Assembly: GCA_031259965.1 (NCBI GenBank)
Contig: JAIRKT010000034.1
Span: 1-49,670 of the forward strand
Length of the DNA: 49,670 bases
Origin: Christensenellaceae bacterium
GTDB taxonomy: Bacteria > Bacillota > Clostridia > Christensenellales > DTU072
Direction of reading: 5' to 3'
The position numbers and the translations under genes were made by a program. Shown in pieces: positions 29,144-38,389 of this stretch. Under the pieces are notes generated by a model. The model was not told the DNA's origin, did no database searches, and saw nothing but the letters and a program-made list of their open reading frames with translations. Each line of letters starts with the position of its first letter. Position 1 is the stretch's first letter.

Positions 29144-31318
29144 ATGTCAAAATTAAATGATCATCTCATTACAAAAGTGAAATCCACACCCTGTGAAACT
29201 CAAGTTATAACAGAAGGCCCCATAAGAATAACAGTCCTCACTCATTCTGTTTTGCGTGTTGAATATTCTGAAAATTGTGTTTTTAATGATGAACCAACAC
29301 AAATAGTATGGTATCGTGATTTAGGAACATGTGATTTTAAGACTGACGAAACAAAAAAGCACATCATAATAAAGACTGATGAATGCGAGTTTAGAGTTAA
29401 CAAAAAAAAGGGCAGGGTAGACAGTGTAGTTATTAATGGTACTATAATATCTTGCAATAACAAAAAGAATTTAAAAGGCACGACTAGGACTTTAGATATG
29501 ACTTTTGGTAAAACAAGGTTATACAATGGAATTATAGGTTCGAATGGTGTAGCGGTAATGGAGGATAAGTCATTAATTCTAGATAACGATGGTATGTTTA
29601 AACCTACGATCCCTAAAAAAGATGAATACGTATTTGCTACAAAAAACTATATTGAGCTACTTAATATTTTCTTTAAATTATCTGGCATGCCGCCACTAAT
29701 ACCACGGTATGCACTAGGCAATTGGTGGAGCAGATATCATGAATACACACAAGCAGAATATTTAGAACTTATTGAAAAATTTGAAAGTGAGGGAATACCA
29801 CTTTCAGTTGCAACTATAGATATGGACTGGCATTGGGTAGATATTGAAAATGAATTTGGTCCAGCATATCGTAAAATACGTGGTTGGACAGGATATAGTT
29901 GGAACACTAAATATTTCCCAGATTACAGAGAAATGTTTAAGCAATTAAAAGAAAAAGGTTTAAAAATTTCACTGAATCTCCATCCTGCAGATGGCGTTAG
30001 AAATTATGAATCGATGTATATAAAAATGTTAATGGAAATGGGTTTGGACTCCAAAAGTCAGGATGCTATCCCTTTTGATTTTACAGACGAAAACTTTATA
30101 AACGCCTATTTCAAAGTTTTGCATAACCCGTATGAAGAGGATGATGGTGTTGATGTCTGGTGGATTGATTGGCAACAAGGCAAGAAGTCAAAAATAAAGG
30201 GATACGATCCATTATGGGGACTTAATCATTTTCATTATTTAGATGCAGCACGCGATGGCAAGAGACCCTTTATACTATCACGCTATGGTGGCCTGGGCAG
30301 TCATAGATATCCAGTTGGTTTTTCTGGTGATACTGCAATTTCTTGGCGTGTATTAAAATTTCAACCTTATTTCACTGCTAATGCCGCAAATGCAGGATAT
30401 ATAACATGGTCACATGACATAGGTGGGCATCATTTGGGTTCGCCTAATGATGAAGAACTTTTCTTGCGTTGGGTTCAATTTGGTGTATTTAGTCCTATCC
30501 TTAGATTGCATAGCACTAAGGCGGTACGTGGCAAAGAACCATGGACATTTGAATCTGTTTATCCAGATATAAAGAGACAATTAATCTTCAGACATAAATT
30601 AATACCTTATCTATATACAGCTTATTACAGGAGTTATACAGAAGGTCGAGCGATTTGTGAACCATTATATTACAAACATCCGAATGATCCTGCCTCATTC
30701 ACATTTAAAAATGAGTATTATTTTGGTGAAAATCTTTTAGTTCTTCCTATAACAAGCCCTTCAGATAAATCAGGATTATCTAATGTTTCTGTATGGCTTC
30801 CAGAAAACAGAAAGTATGTGGACATATTCACAGGTGAAGTATACATGGGTGCTGGTGTAATAAATATAACTCGGAACAAAACCTCTATACCAGTTTTCAT
30901 GACAGATGGTGGGATATTACCATTGGCAGTATGTGAAAACAATTCAACAGAAAATCCGAAAGCTTTAGAGATATATGTTGTAGGTGGAAATGGTGAGTTT
31001 GTGCTTTATGAAGACGATGGAATAACGGATGGTTATAAGAATGGTAATTTTGTTCAAACAAGATACTCAATCAGGCTAAAAGAAAATACGATGATATTTG
31101 AAATTGAGGCAAGCACAGGAAATTTGGAATTAATTCCAAAGGAGCGTGATTATGAAATAATTTTCAAAGATCTTGTCACATATAAAACTGTGGATGTATC
31201 CGCATCTGGCAAAAGAGTAAAATATTCTGCAGATACTAACTCAATTGGTGTAGGAAGGATTAGCCCATCATCTAATTTGGTTATAACATTAACAGAAGTG
31301 GTTTTAGCAAAAAGTTAA
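29144..31318 (+). CDS. Glycoside hydrolase family 31 alpha-glycosidase
   Basis: Hydrolyses terminal alpha-glycosidic bonds, most likely alpha-glucosides; there is no signal peptide, so it acts in the cytoplasm. The N-terminal beta-sandwich (to about residue 190) is followed by the barrel. The nucleophile is Asp342 in VWWIDWQQG and the acid/base is Asp396 in GFSGDTAISW. Supporting motifs are DMDWHW, HDIGGHHLG and FSPILRLHS. The WIDWQQG form of the nucleophile motif marks a GH31 subgroup different from the classical WxDMNE enzymes. The C-terminal beta domains include YEDDGITDGYKNG. I chose the ATG at 29144, preceded by GGAG at 8 nt; an ATG-less extension to 29111 has no ribosome site. Confidence 0.92.
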   Translation: MSKLNDHLITKVKSTPCETQVITEGPIRITVLTHSVLRVEYSENCVFNDEPTQIVWYRDLGTCDFKTDETKKHIIIKTDECEFRVNKKKGRVDSVVINGTIISCNNKKNLKGTTRTLDMTFGKTRLYNGIIGSNGVAVMEDKSLILDNDGMFKPTIPKKDEYVFATKNYIELLNIFFKLSGMPPLIPRYALGNWWSRYHEYTQAEYLELIEKFESEGIPLSVATIDMDWHWVDIENEFGPAYRKIRGWTGYSWNTKYFPDYREMFKQLKEKGLKISLNLHPADGVRNYESMYIKMLMEMGLDSKSQDAIPFDFTDENFINAYFKVLHNPYEEDDGVDVWWIDWQQGKKSKIKGYDPLWGLNHFHYLDAARDGKRPFILSRYGGLGSHRYPVGFSGDTAISWRVLKFQPYFTANAANAGYITWSHDIGGHHLGSPNDEELFLRWVQFGVFSPILRLHSTKAVRGKEPWTFESVYPDIKRQLIFRHKLIPYLYTAYYRSYTEGRAICEPLYYKHPNDPASFTFKNEYYFGENLLVLPITSPSDKSGLSNVSVWLPENRKYVDIFTGEVYMGAGVINITRNKTSIPVFMTDGGILPLAVCENNSTENPKALEIYVVGGNGEFVLYEDDGITDGYKNGNFVQTRYSIRLKENTMIFEIEASTGNLELIPKERDYEIIFKDLVTYKTVDVSASGKRVKYSADTNSIGVGRISPSSNLVITLTEVVLAKS

Positions 31319-32144
31319 TACAGGGGAGTAAAGTACAACATACTTGTTTTAGTTTTGCAATTCAATAGAGCACAGTTAAACTTGTTTTTGTGATCTGAAC
31401 ATTCGAGTTTTTGCTTTGTACGTAATAAATGAACACTAACTCTGATAATTGCTATTTGCTATACTGGAGTCTCTGTAGTACAGAGAAAATGTTTGACGCT
31501 ATTAGTTAATGATAATAAGTTGCAAAAAGATTTTGAATTAACAACTAGATAAGAAACAAAAGTCGCAGGGCAGTTGTGCAGACAAGAAAGATTAAAATCC
31601 TAACAGCTTTTGAGGGCTTGTAAAAAGGCTCGCGATTAACACTCCGCAATAGATGGTCTCTATATGATGAAGATTTAGATTGCAAATCGAGCGATTTGAA
31701 TGTAAATATAGTTAATAAGTCACAGATCTACACAGATATTCCCATTTAGAAAAGAAGTGCAAGACATTAATATTTGTGAAAATCGATAGCCACGCCGATG
31801 ATATTATATGCAATTTAACAGCAAAATTTACAGTCATTGTCCCGATGTAATTATACTGATCTTTAATTTGGCATACCTTTTTGCTTTTCATTAATGCTAG
31901 CACACGTAAAGATATTTGAGGCAAAAGACAATCGCACACCCGTGATTAGAATATATCAAAGGATATATGTCGATGCTTTTGACATTATTTCACAATTTCT
32001 TATAATAAGAATTGCATGAATAACACTGATGCGGAGATCTTGCAGTTTGCCCGCTAAACTCCATAACTTTAGCTATAGAAGGATCAAACACTTTGGACAT
32101 TAGCAGTGTTGTTGGATTTAAACATTGCAAAAAGATGTCAAACC
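31319..32144. other. 0.8-kb stretch without genes
   Basis: No recognisable coding sequence on either strand; short open runs have no family resemblance. A 17-bp palindrome at 31470-31486 is the only clear structure. Confidence 0.5.
31470..31486. repeat. Perfect 17-bp palindrome
   Basis: TCTCTGTA and TACAGAGA are exact inverted repeats around a single central G. This is the geometry of an operator for a dimeric regulator rather than of an RNA hairpin. It stands alone in gene-free DNA with no promoter that I can assign. Confidence 0.5.
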
Positions 32145-32714
32145 CTAATTCAGTGGTGTTATACCAGTATGGTATGAGGAATATTTATCAATATATTTGA
32201 CAAGGAGTTCAATCATTTGATCTATTGATTTTGCTGGATATACCATATCTTCTGAAATATCAGGGTATCGAATTCTCGTATCCATTCTTCTACCAGCGCA
32301 CAATTGGCTCGTCCCTTCACAATTGGTATAGGCTATTATTAATCGTTTAAGCGTCCAGGCGTTTGCTACTTCACATAAAGTGCCGGCGCCACCTCCGACG
32401 GTAATTACAGCAGAAGCATTAGCCACTATTGTGTTTCTAAACATGTCAAGGCCAGTAGGGATAGCAATATCCACATATTCATTGGCGAGCCCGATGTCAA
32501 ATGATGGGAGGATACCTATGGTATCGCCTTCGGTATAATTTTTTGAAGCGTGTGCACCCATACAGGCTGCATTCATAACACCGCCAAGGCCACCACATTG
32601 AAGTCTATATCCTAAATCAATAATAGCTTTTCCTGTTTCAAAAGCCATATATTGTTTTATTGAATTTTCGCTTATTAGTGCGTCACCTATGACAGCTATA
32701 ATTTTTTTTCGCAT
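32145..32714 (-). CDS. LOG/TIGR00725-type Rossmann-fold protein
   Basis: A 189-residue protein of the lysine decarboxylase-like (LOG) superfamily. The glycine-rich motif TVGGGAGTLCEVANAW corresponds to PGGxGTxxE of LOG proteins, with Gly in place of Pro, and MFRNTIVANASAVI precedes it as in the TIGR00725 group. Classical LOG enzymes release cytokinin-type bases from nucleotide 5'-monophosphates; the TIGR00725 group has no settled function. AAGGAC precedes the ATG. It is the last gene of the minus-strand carbohydrate block, 96 nt after the DUF4965 gene. Confidence 0.8.
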   Translation of the reverse strand: MRKKIIAVIGDALISENSIKQYMAFETGKAIIDLGYRLQCGGLGGVMNAACMGAHASKNYTEGDTIGILPSFDIGLANEYVDIAIPTGLDMFRNTIVANASAVITVGGGAGTLCEVANAWTLKRLIIAYTNCEGTSQLCAGRRMDTRIRYPDISEDMVYPAKSIDQMIELLVKYIDKYSSYHTGITPLN

Positions 32715-32810
32715 TTAATGTCCTTAAGTTATTTATTTTTGTGCTACTGGCACTGTTAATATATTAACACAACTAATCTAGTTATGCATCAAATTTTAAG
32801 TTAGTTAGAG

Positions 32811-34847
32811 TTAAGGTTCAAGAAATCCTTTTCTAGAATTTGAGTAGTTTAGATATTCTGGCATCCATAATCCACCTTGTGTTGGTCTGTGGCAGAAACC
32901 TTTGTTAACTCCAGTAATTGTATCATACCAATCTGTAAAGGGCACACGGTCCTTGGCTTCATTGAGCATCTTAACAATTGCGGATGATATAGTTTTCAAT
33001 AGCGTTTGATCGTTTGTTAGTGAGGCAACCCACATCATCCAGTCGGTTTTTGTGTATGTGTCACGAGAATCTAGTGGTATTCCATAGGGCGCAGACTTTT
33101 TAATATAGAAAGCACATTCTTTTTCAAAGAGACTATCTGAAAACAAGGATAATTTAAAGATTTTATCCCAAATTAAATTGTATTTAAGACTCCATGATTC
33201 TCTTTCATTTAGTGTTAGTGAAGTGTGTGTGCCTACGTCTGATAGATGTTCAAGTTCCGCGGCTAGACTCCTGGCTTTTTCTAAATAAATGGTACCACTA
33301 TCCTTATTTAGTTTGTTTAATAAAAGACCCCATGCGCCGATTGCGATAATTGATTTTATAGTTAAATTCACATTCTTGCCTAATGTTCCGGCAAAATCAT
33401 CTGTACAGAGTTGAGCTTGAGGAAATATTCCGTATGAAATAATATAATCAACCCATTTCTGCAACAAATCTACATTTAATCGAATAAAATTCTCATCACC
33501 AGATTCATTAAAATAGGCGGCAGATAGAATTATCATATTACCACATTCTTCTGTGGGCATTTGTGCTTTTAATGAATAGATTCGTGACCTGTTTGAAAGA
33601 CGATAAACATGCCGTCTAATAGGCGCCAGATAAACGCTTCCAATATTATGTAGTTGATTTCGAATACCATATCGTTGGCCTGTTGCAAATGGATAGCGTC
33701 CAATATCGTGCGGTGCAAAATCAAAAGGCCAACTCTTCATTCTTGCGAATTTGAAAACAGGAATCAAAAGGCCCTTTAGTAGTTTAGGCGAGAACATTAA
33801 CAAAAGAGGTGACGCTGGAAATGAAACGTCTACTGTATTCATGCAACCATTTGACGCACATTCTTTTGAAAAACAAAGGAGCTCATCGCCATTATATACA
33901 GTTTTTAAGCCAGCGAAGACCTGCCTATATGCTGCTATTTGTGTTATGTAATATTCACGTCCGTACTGCGCTGTAATTTTAAATTCCCTTTTTTCATCAA
34001 AGTCTGCAACTTTTTTTGTGATAGAATCATGAGCTTTCAGCAATTCAGTTAATGCGTTGAGGATGTCATAATATTCAGTAGCCCAAAATCCATTCTTGTA
34101 AATTCCAAAATAATTGATAGATGCAATATCATCGAATGCAATAATATTGAAATAGGATATTTTTGTTTGATTATTAACAATGCCTTCAAATTTTGAAACT
34201 AGAACCTTTTTATTAAGATTGTTTTCTGGGATATCTAGTTTTTTCAGAAATCGTCGCATTTTCCCAGCGGTAGTTGCAATTATATCTGAATTTCCAGTTA
34301 AATATAACCAGCCCCAATCAATTTCCTTGTAATCACCTGCAGTTGTTAAAGGTCGTTGTAGAGCTCTTCCTATATATCCAACTTTGCCACCTGCAAAAGG
34401 AATTGCCGCACTTTTCGTAAGCTTTTTTCCCTCATCGTATGCAATTTTTTCGTTGAAACTAATCAAAATTTGAACAGAATGCTCATTACCATCACAACTC
34501 TTACATTCTACATCGATAAAAGCAAATGGACATGATGATAGTGATATGTTGTTAGGCAAGAGAGGTTTAGTAAATTTTAAAGTCAATGTAACCATTGAGT
34601 TTTCAAATTCGTATTGTGTTGATGATAGTGAGAGTTTTAGACTTTTCTGAGGAATAATCTCGTCAGAACCTTTGAGCCCCATAAAACGATACGCGACTCC
34701 ATCAATGATAATGTTACCATTAATAGGTTTATCTGCACCTGTCCACATTGATGTCACAGAGTCATAAAGATTATCACTTGTACTCCAAATAGATATAAGT
34801 GGATCGAGTGTAATAAGAGGATATGCAGGAAGTCTGGTTTCAATCAT
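32811..34847 (-). CDS. DUF4964/DUF5127/DUF4965/DUF1793 protein (glutaminase A-like)
   Basis: The N-terminal segment, with PAYPLITLDPLISIWS and MWTGADKPINGNI, is DUF4964. It is followed by a DUF5127 beta domain, then the DUF4965 and DUF1793 helical barrel with WPFDFAPHDIGRYPFA near residue 380. The founding member is a fungal secreted glutaminase, but the (alpha/alpha) barrel resembles glycoside hydrolases and most bacterial members are uncharacterised. No signal peptide is present here, so it is cytoplasmic. I chose the ATG at 34847 with GAGGT 6 nt upstream. Its position after iolB and iolD suggests a carbohydrate substrate; that is inference. Confidence 0.8.
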   Translation of the reverse strand: MIETRLPAYPLITLDPLISIWSTSDNLYDSVTSMWTGADKPINGNIIIDGVAYRFMGLKGSDEIIPQKSLKLSLSSTQYEFENSMVTLTLKFTKPLLPNNISLSSCPFAFIDVECKSCDGNEHSVQILISFNEKIAYDEGKKLTKSAAIPFAGGKVGYIGRALQRPLTTAGDYKEIDWGWLYLTGNSDIIATTAGKMRRFLKKLDIPENNLNKKVLVSKFEGIVNNQTKISYFNIIAFDDIASINYFGIYKNGFWATEYYDILNALTELLKAHDSITKKVADFDEKREFKITAQYGREYYITQIAAYRQVFAGLKTVYNGDELLCFSKECASNGCMNTVDVSFPASPLLLMFSPKLLKGLLIPVFKFARMKSWPFDFAPHDIGRYPFATGQRYGIRNQLHNIGSVYLAPIRRHVYRLSNRSRIYSLKAQMPTEECGNMIILSAAYFNESGDENFIRLNVDLLQKWVDYIISYGIFPQAQLCTDDFAGTLGKNVNLTIKSIIAIGAWGLLLNKLNKDSGTIYLEKARSLAAELEHLSDVGTHTSLTLNERESWSLKYNLIWDKIFKLSLFSDSLFEKECAFYIKKSAPYGIPLDSRDTYTKTDWMMWVASLTNDQTLLKTISSAIVKMLNEAKDRVPFTDWYDTITGVNKGFCHRPTQGGLWMPEYLNYSNSRKGFLEP

Positions 34848-34988
34848 TATTAACCTCATTTAGCAATTGCATAAGACAATAAATACTTTATATAATAATA
34901 TCATAATATTTAGTAAAATTCAAATAAGAGAGCGCATTTATGGTGTCTTACCTTTAGTAAACTAAATTTAGAGTTTAATATGGCAGTT

Positions 34989-36920
34989 TTAATTGCAATT
35001 ATTACAACCTTTGCGTGCGTGGTCTTTGAGAATTTGCAGTTGTGACTTTAAAACTTTAGCTTGTAGCGAATTATGTGGGGCATGTGTTAGGCCTGTTTCC
35101 CAAAAACCGCCTGTGTAACCATCTGTCATGGTTTTCGGGAAAACCTTGATATCTATGAGAGTTGTGATTGTGTTTTGGTGTGCTTTTTCTAAAGCATCGC
35201 TTAGTTCATCTAATGTTCTAACAGTATATGCTTCGCATCCGTATGCCCTAGCACTTTGTGCGTAATCAATAGGGACAAAGTCGCTTGACGCTTGTGCAAA
35301 TTTTCTAAACTCTGTAGCAAGTGATGAGATTCCCTTTCCCATTTGCAAATTGTTTATACAACCAAATCCACCATTATCAAACAAAAGAACTATAATCTTA
35401 ATATTTTCTTGAATTGATGTTACTATTTCACTATGTAACATTAGATAACTTCCGTCACCTGCCATAGCATATACTTCTTTAGTGGGTTCTGCTATTTTGC
35501 TACCAAGTGCACCTGCTATTTCATAACCCATGCAGGAATACCCATATTCCATGTTGTATGAATAGAGGGAATTTGTTGTCCACATTCTTTGCAAACAACC
35601 CGGCAAACTTCCAGATGCTCCTACAATAATTGCGTCTGGTGTAATTTTTTTTCTGATTAACGCGACCGCAGATGTTTGGCATATTGTTGTAGAAGTAATT
35701 TTTTCAAAATCGTTAATTACAGAGGGTGTCATTGAATGCACTTCAGGTTTGAAATTAACTTTATTAAACACTACAGAGGATAAACGCTCATACTCATTCT
35801 GCCATGCTTCTTGCGCTTTATTAATTTCGTCTGTGTATTCTGTCATATAATCGCTGATAAGCGGTGCTAGAGACTCACAAAAGCGCTTGCAATCACATAT
35901 TACGCGAGTTGAATCAAGTTTTGATGCATGGAATAGTGACGCATTGATTGCTAGAATTTTGGCATTTGAAAATAATGTTTTAGAAGATGTTGTAAAATCA
36001 GAAAAGCGTGTACCAAAACCTATAATTAAATCGGCTTTTTGTGCGATTGAATTTGCCATTGAATTACCAGTTACTCCGATGCCGCCAAGGTAATATTCAT
36101 GTGAACTAGGAATAGTACTCTTCCCTGCTTGTGTTTCAGCAAATGGGATTTTGTGTTTGCTTGCGATTTTGGAAATAATATCACCAGCCTCGCTATATCT
36201 TGCTCCACCACCTATGATCATAAGAGGATACTTTGCATTGAAAATGAGTTTTACAGCCTCTTTAATTTCAATATTTGTGCATTCCTGTCTTAAAATATGA
36301 TGATATCGCGGTTTGAATAAGTCAGGCGAGAATTCATAAACCTCTCCTTGCACATCTTGTGGAAGAGCTAGTGCAACTGCACCAGTGTTTGCTGGATCTG
36401 TTAACAAACGCATAGCGTTAAGTAGTGCTGATTCTAACATCTCAGGTCGGTAAATTCTGTCGAAGAATTTAACTAGTGGCCTGAATGCATCATTGGTTGT
36501 AATAGACAAATCGTGAGGTTGTTCTACTTGTTGCAAAACAGGGTCAGGATGTCTTGACGCATAGGTGTCTCCTAATAACAATAGTAATGGAATATTATTA
36601 ACAGTGGCGGTCGCAGCAGCAGTTAACATGTTAGCAGAACCTGGGCCGATACTAGATAAGCAAGGCAGAATTTTACGTCTGTTATTTTGTTTAGCGTACG
36701 ATATTGCGGCGTGAGCCATACCTTGCTCGTTTTTACCTTGATATATTTTAAGTGAATGATTGCATTCAGCAAGCGCTTCGCCCACACCCAGAACACAGCC
36801 ATGGCCGAATAATGTGAAAACACCTTCTACGAACTTGATTGTTTTTTCATCAAATATAACATATTGGTTATCTAAGAAGCGTACGATAGCTTCACCTACA
36901 GAAATTTTAGTTTTATTCAT
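34989..36920 (-). CDS. iolD: 3D-(3,5/4)-trihydroxycyclohexane-1,2-dione hydrolase IolD
   Basis: A ThDP-dependent enzyme that opens the ring in the myo-inositol pathway to give 5-deoxyglucuronate. The ThDP-activating Glu65 lies in GKNEQGMAHAA, and the PYR-domain segment SSIGPGSANMLTAAATAT follows. The diphosphate-binding GDGSYLMLHSE and its paired Asn (FDNGGFGCINNLQMG) are in the C-terminal domain. The terminal region includes GYTGGFWETGLTHAP, characteristic of IolD among ThDP enzymes. The length of 643 residues is normal. AAGGATC precedes the ATG. Confidence 0.93.
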   Translation of the reverse strand: MNKTKISVGEAIVRFLDNQYVIFDEKTIKFVEGVFTLFGHGCVLGVGEALAECNHSLKIYQGKNEQGMAHAAISYAKQNNRRKILPCLSSIGPGSANMLTAAATATVNNIPLLLLLGDTYASRHPDPVLQQVEQPHDLSITTNDAFRPLVKFFDRIYRPEMLESALLNAMRLLTDPANTGAVALALPQDVQGEVYEFSPDLFKPRYHHILRQECTNIEIKEAVKLIFNAKYPLMIIGGGARYSEAGDIISKIASKHKIPFAETQAGKSTIPSSHEYYLGGIGVTGNSMANSIAQKADLIIGFGTRFSDFTTSSKTLFSNAKILAINASLFHASKLDSTRVICDCKRFCESLAPLISDYMTEYTDEINKAQEAWQNEYERLSSVVFNKVNFKPEVHSMTPSVINDFEKITSTTICQTSAVALIRKKITPDAIIVGASGSLPGCLQRMWTTNSLYSYNMEYGYSCMGYEIAGALGSKIAEPTKEVYAMAGDGSYLMLHSEIVTSIQENIKIIVLLFDNGGFGCINNLQMGKGISSLATEFRKFAQASSDFVPIDYAQSARAYGCEAYTVRTLDELSDALEKAHQNTITTLIDIKVFPKTMTDGYTGGFWETGLTHAPHNSLQAKVLKSQLQILKDHARKGCNNCN

Positions 36921-37449
36921 ATATATGATCCTTGAAAGTTGTAATTACATACACGATATTATGATTTGCAAATTTAAGTGGCAGCTCCATCTTGAAAATT
37001 AGAAGACTCTATGTTTGTCGAAGCCGCGATTATATGAGAGATTATACCCGCTCTCTGCGCTGGAATCCGAGGTGTCCCTTAAGTCAGCTTGAGAGATTAT
37101 GTCTTCGATTATCATTGGTTAGTTATAACAGTTTAAGTGTACATAGCTGAGATTTACCTACGCATCCAATAATTATTGTCCATCCTGTGTGCATTTTTGT
37201 ATCATTACTTTAGAGTGTCAAACCTCGCAAGCGCATAAATATTTGCTGTGATCTGGACACGGTAAGTGTAATAAGAAAACATTTAAGACGATACAGAATA
37301 TTGCAAGTGATATTTAATGGTAACACTATATCAAGTTATCTTTTGCAAGTGTCTGCATTCACAAGGTGCATCGCATATTTTATAGCTGAGGTTAGAGATT
37401 CTTAAAGGTATTCTTAATAAGACCAGGCACTAATTGATCTGGACTTATG
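36921..37449. other. 0.5-kb gap between iolB and iolD
   Basis: Unusually long for adjacent pathway genes on one strand. No intact frame is visible. A 24-codon minus-strand frame (MSGCYNISPDQLVPGLIKNT...) starts inside the end of iolB and closes near 37400. A minus-strand TTTGACA lies near 37215 without a good -10 box. The stretch may be the scar of a lost iol gene. Confidence 0.4.
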
Positions 37450-38211
37450 TTATAACAACCACTCATGTCTTGGATCGTCTATTCTTGTGTCGATCCATCT
37501 GTTGCCATCGAGATGTCGTATCATCCAGGCACAATACATAGGATAACCTGGTGCTGTTACTTGCGCATGTGTCTTGCCTCCATCGAAAAGGCCTGCTGAA
37601 CCATCTTTTACTGTATAGGCATCTTCATCTATAAAACATGCCCCAAACCCATTTGGGTTTGAAAATCTGTAATAATAGACTTCTGGATGGGGATGTGAGT
37701 GAGGTATATAACTCCACCAACGTCCCTGAGGCACTAAAACCTCACCTAAAACCAAATTTGAATATGGTGAATTTGAATCTTCAATAATTGTTATAACATC
37801 TCTAACTGCCGTGTTTTCCCATTTATCCTTGCAACTAGTAAAACGCCTTAAATTATCTTTGTCAAATATTTTAGGAGGGAATATGTTTTCGTTTAAAGTT
37901 GATTGAATTAAAATTTCACTATCATGCAGTGCTAAAATCGACACTTCAGTGCATCTTGAAAAATGAAGACAAACTGGTAAATCTCTAAAAAAGTTTTTTC
38001 GAGTAGCCGTGTAGAGATTATCTTGGAATGTAAAAACCACAGCGCCTTTTACTAGCAAAACTGCAGTCTCCATAGAATCATGTGAGATGTTAATTACTTG
38101 ATTTTTTTTAATGAGTTGCACCGTTATGTTTTGTAACATATTCTGTGTCACGCCATTTATATTAGACAATTCCTTTACGTTGTTGTCATTAAATTTTGGG
38201 TATATGAACAT
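37450..38211 (-). CDS. iolB: 5-deoxy-glucuronate isomerase IolB
   Basis: Isomerises the IolD product to 2-deoxy-5-keto-gluconate. A double cupin (KduI/IolB) of 253 residues. The metal-binding cluster PHSHPHPEVYYYRF and the later GGKTHAQVTAPGYPMYCAW are characteristic of IolB, and the C-terminal DTRIDDPRHEWLL is typical. It lies between the transporter gene and iolD, all on the minus strand. Confidence 0.93.
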   Translation of the reverse strand: MFIYPKFNDNNVKELSNINGVTQNMLQNITVQLIKKNQVINISHDSMETAVLLVKGAVVFTFQDNLYTATRKNFFRDLPVCLHFSRCTEVSILALHDSEILIQSTLNENIFPPKIFDKDNLRRFTSCKDKWENTAVRDVITIIEDSNSPYSNLVLGEVLVPQGRWWSYIPHSHPHPEVYYYRFSNPNGFGACFIDEDAYTVKDGSAGLFDGGKTHAQVTAPGYPMYCAWMIRHLDGNRWIDTRIDDPRHEWLL

Positions 38212-38389
38212 TATATAATATTACCACCTTTTTGGCATTATGTAAATCAAATGATCTTATTTTTTAGCTGGTTTACTAAAATCTGAATGCGAAATCAACT
38301 AATGATGAAAGCATCAGAGAGGAGAACAAATTATTGCTAAATGAAAAAATGCTTATCAATCATGATTTAAAGATTTTTTAATGTTGAGA

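Noticed and set aside
31712-31939. 75-residue minus-strand frame in the gap after the GH31 gene
   Set aside because: No ribosome site or family resemblance; composition resembles random intergenic sequence.
36760-37002. 80-residue plus-strand frame over the start of iolD
   Set aside because: Antisense to a well-supported gene with no independent evidence.
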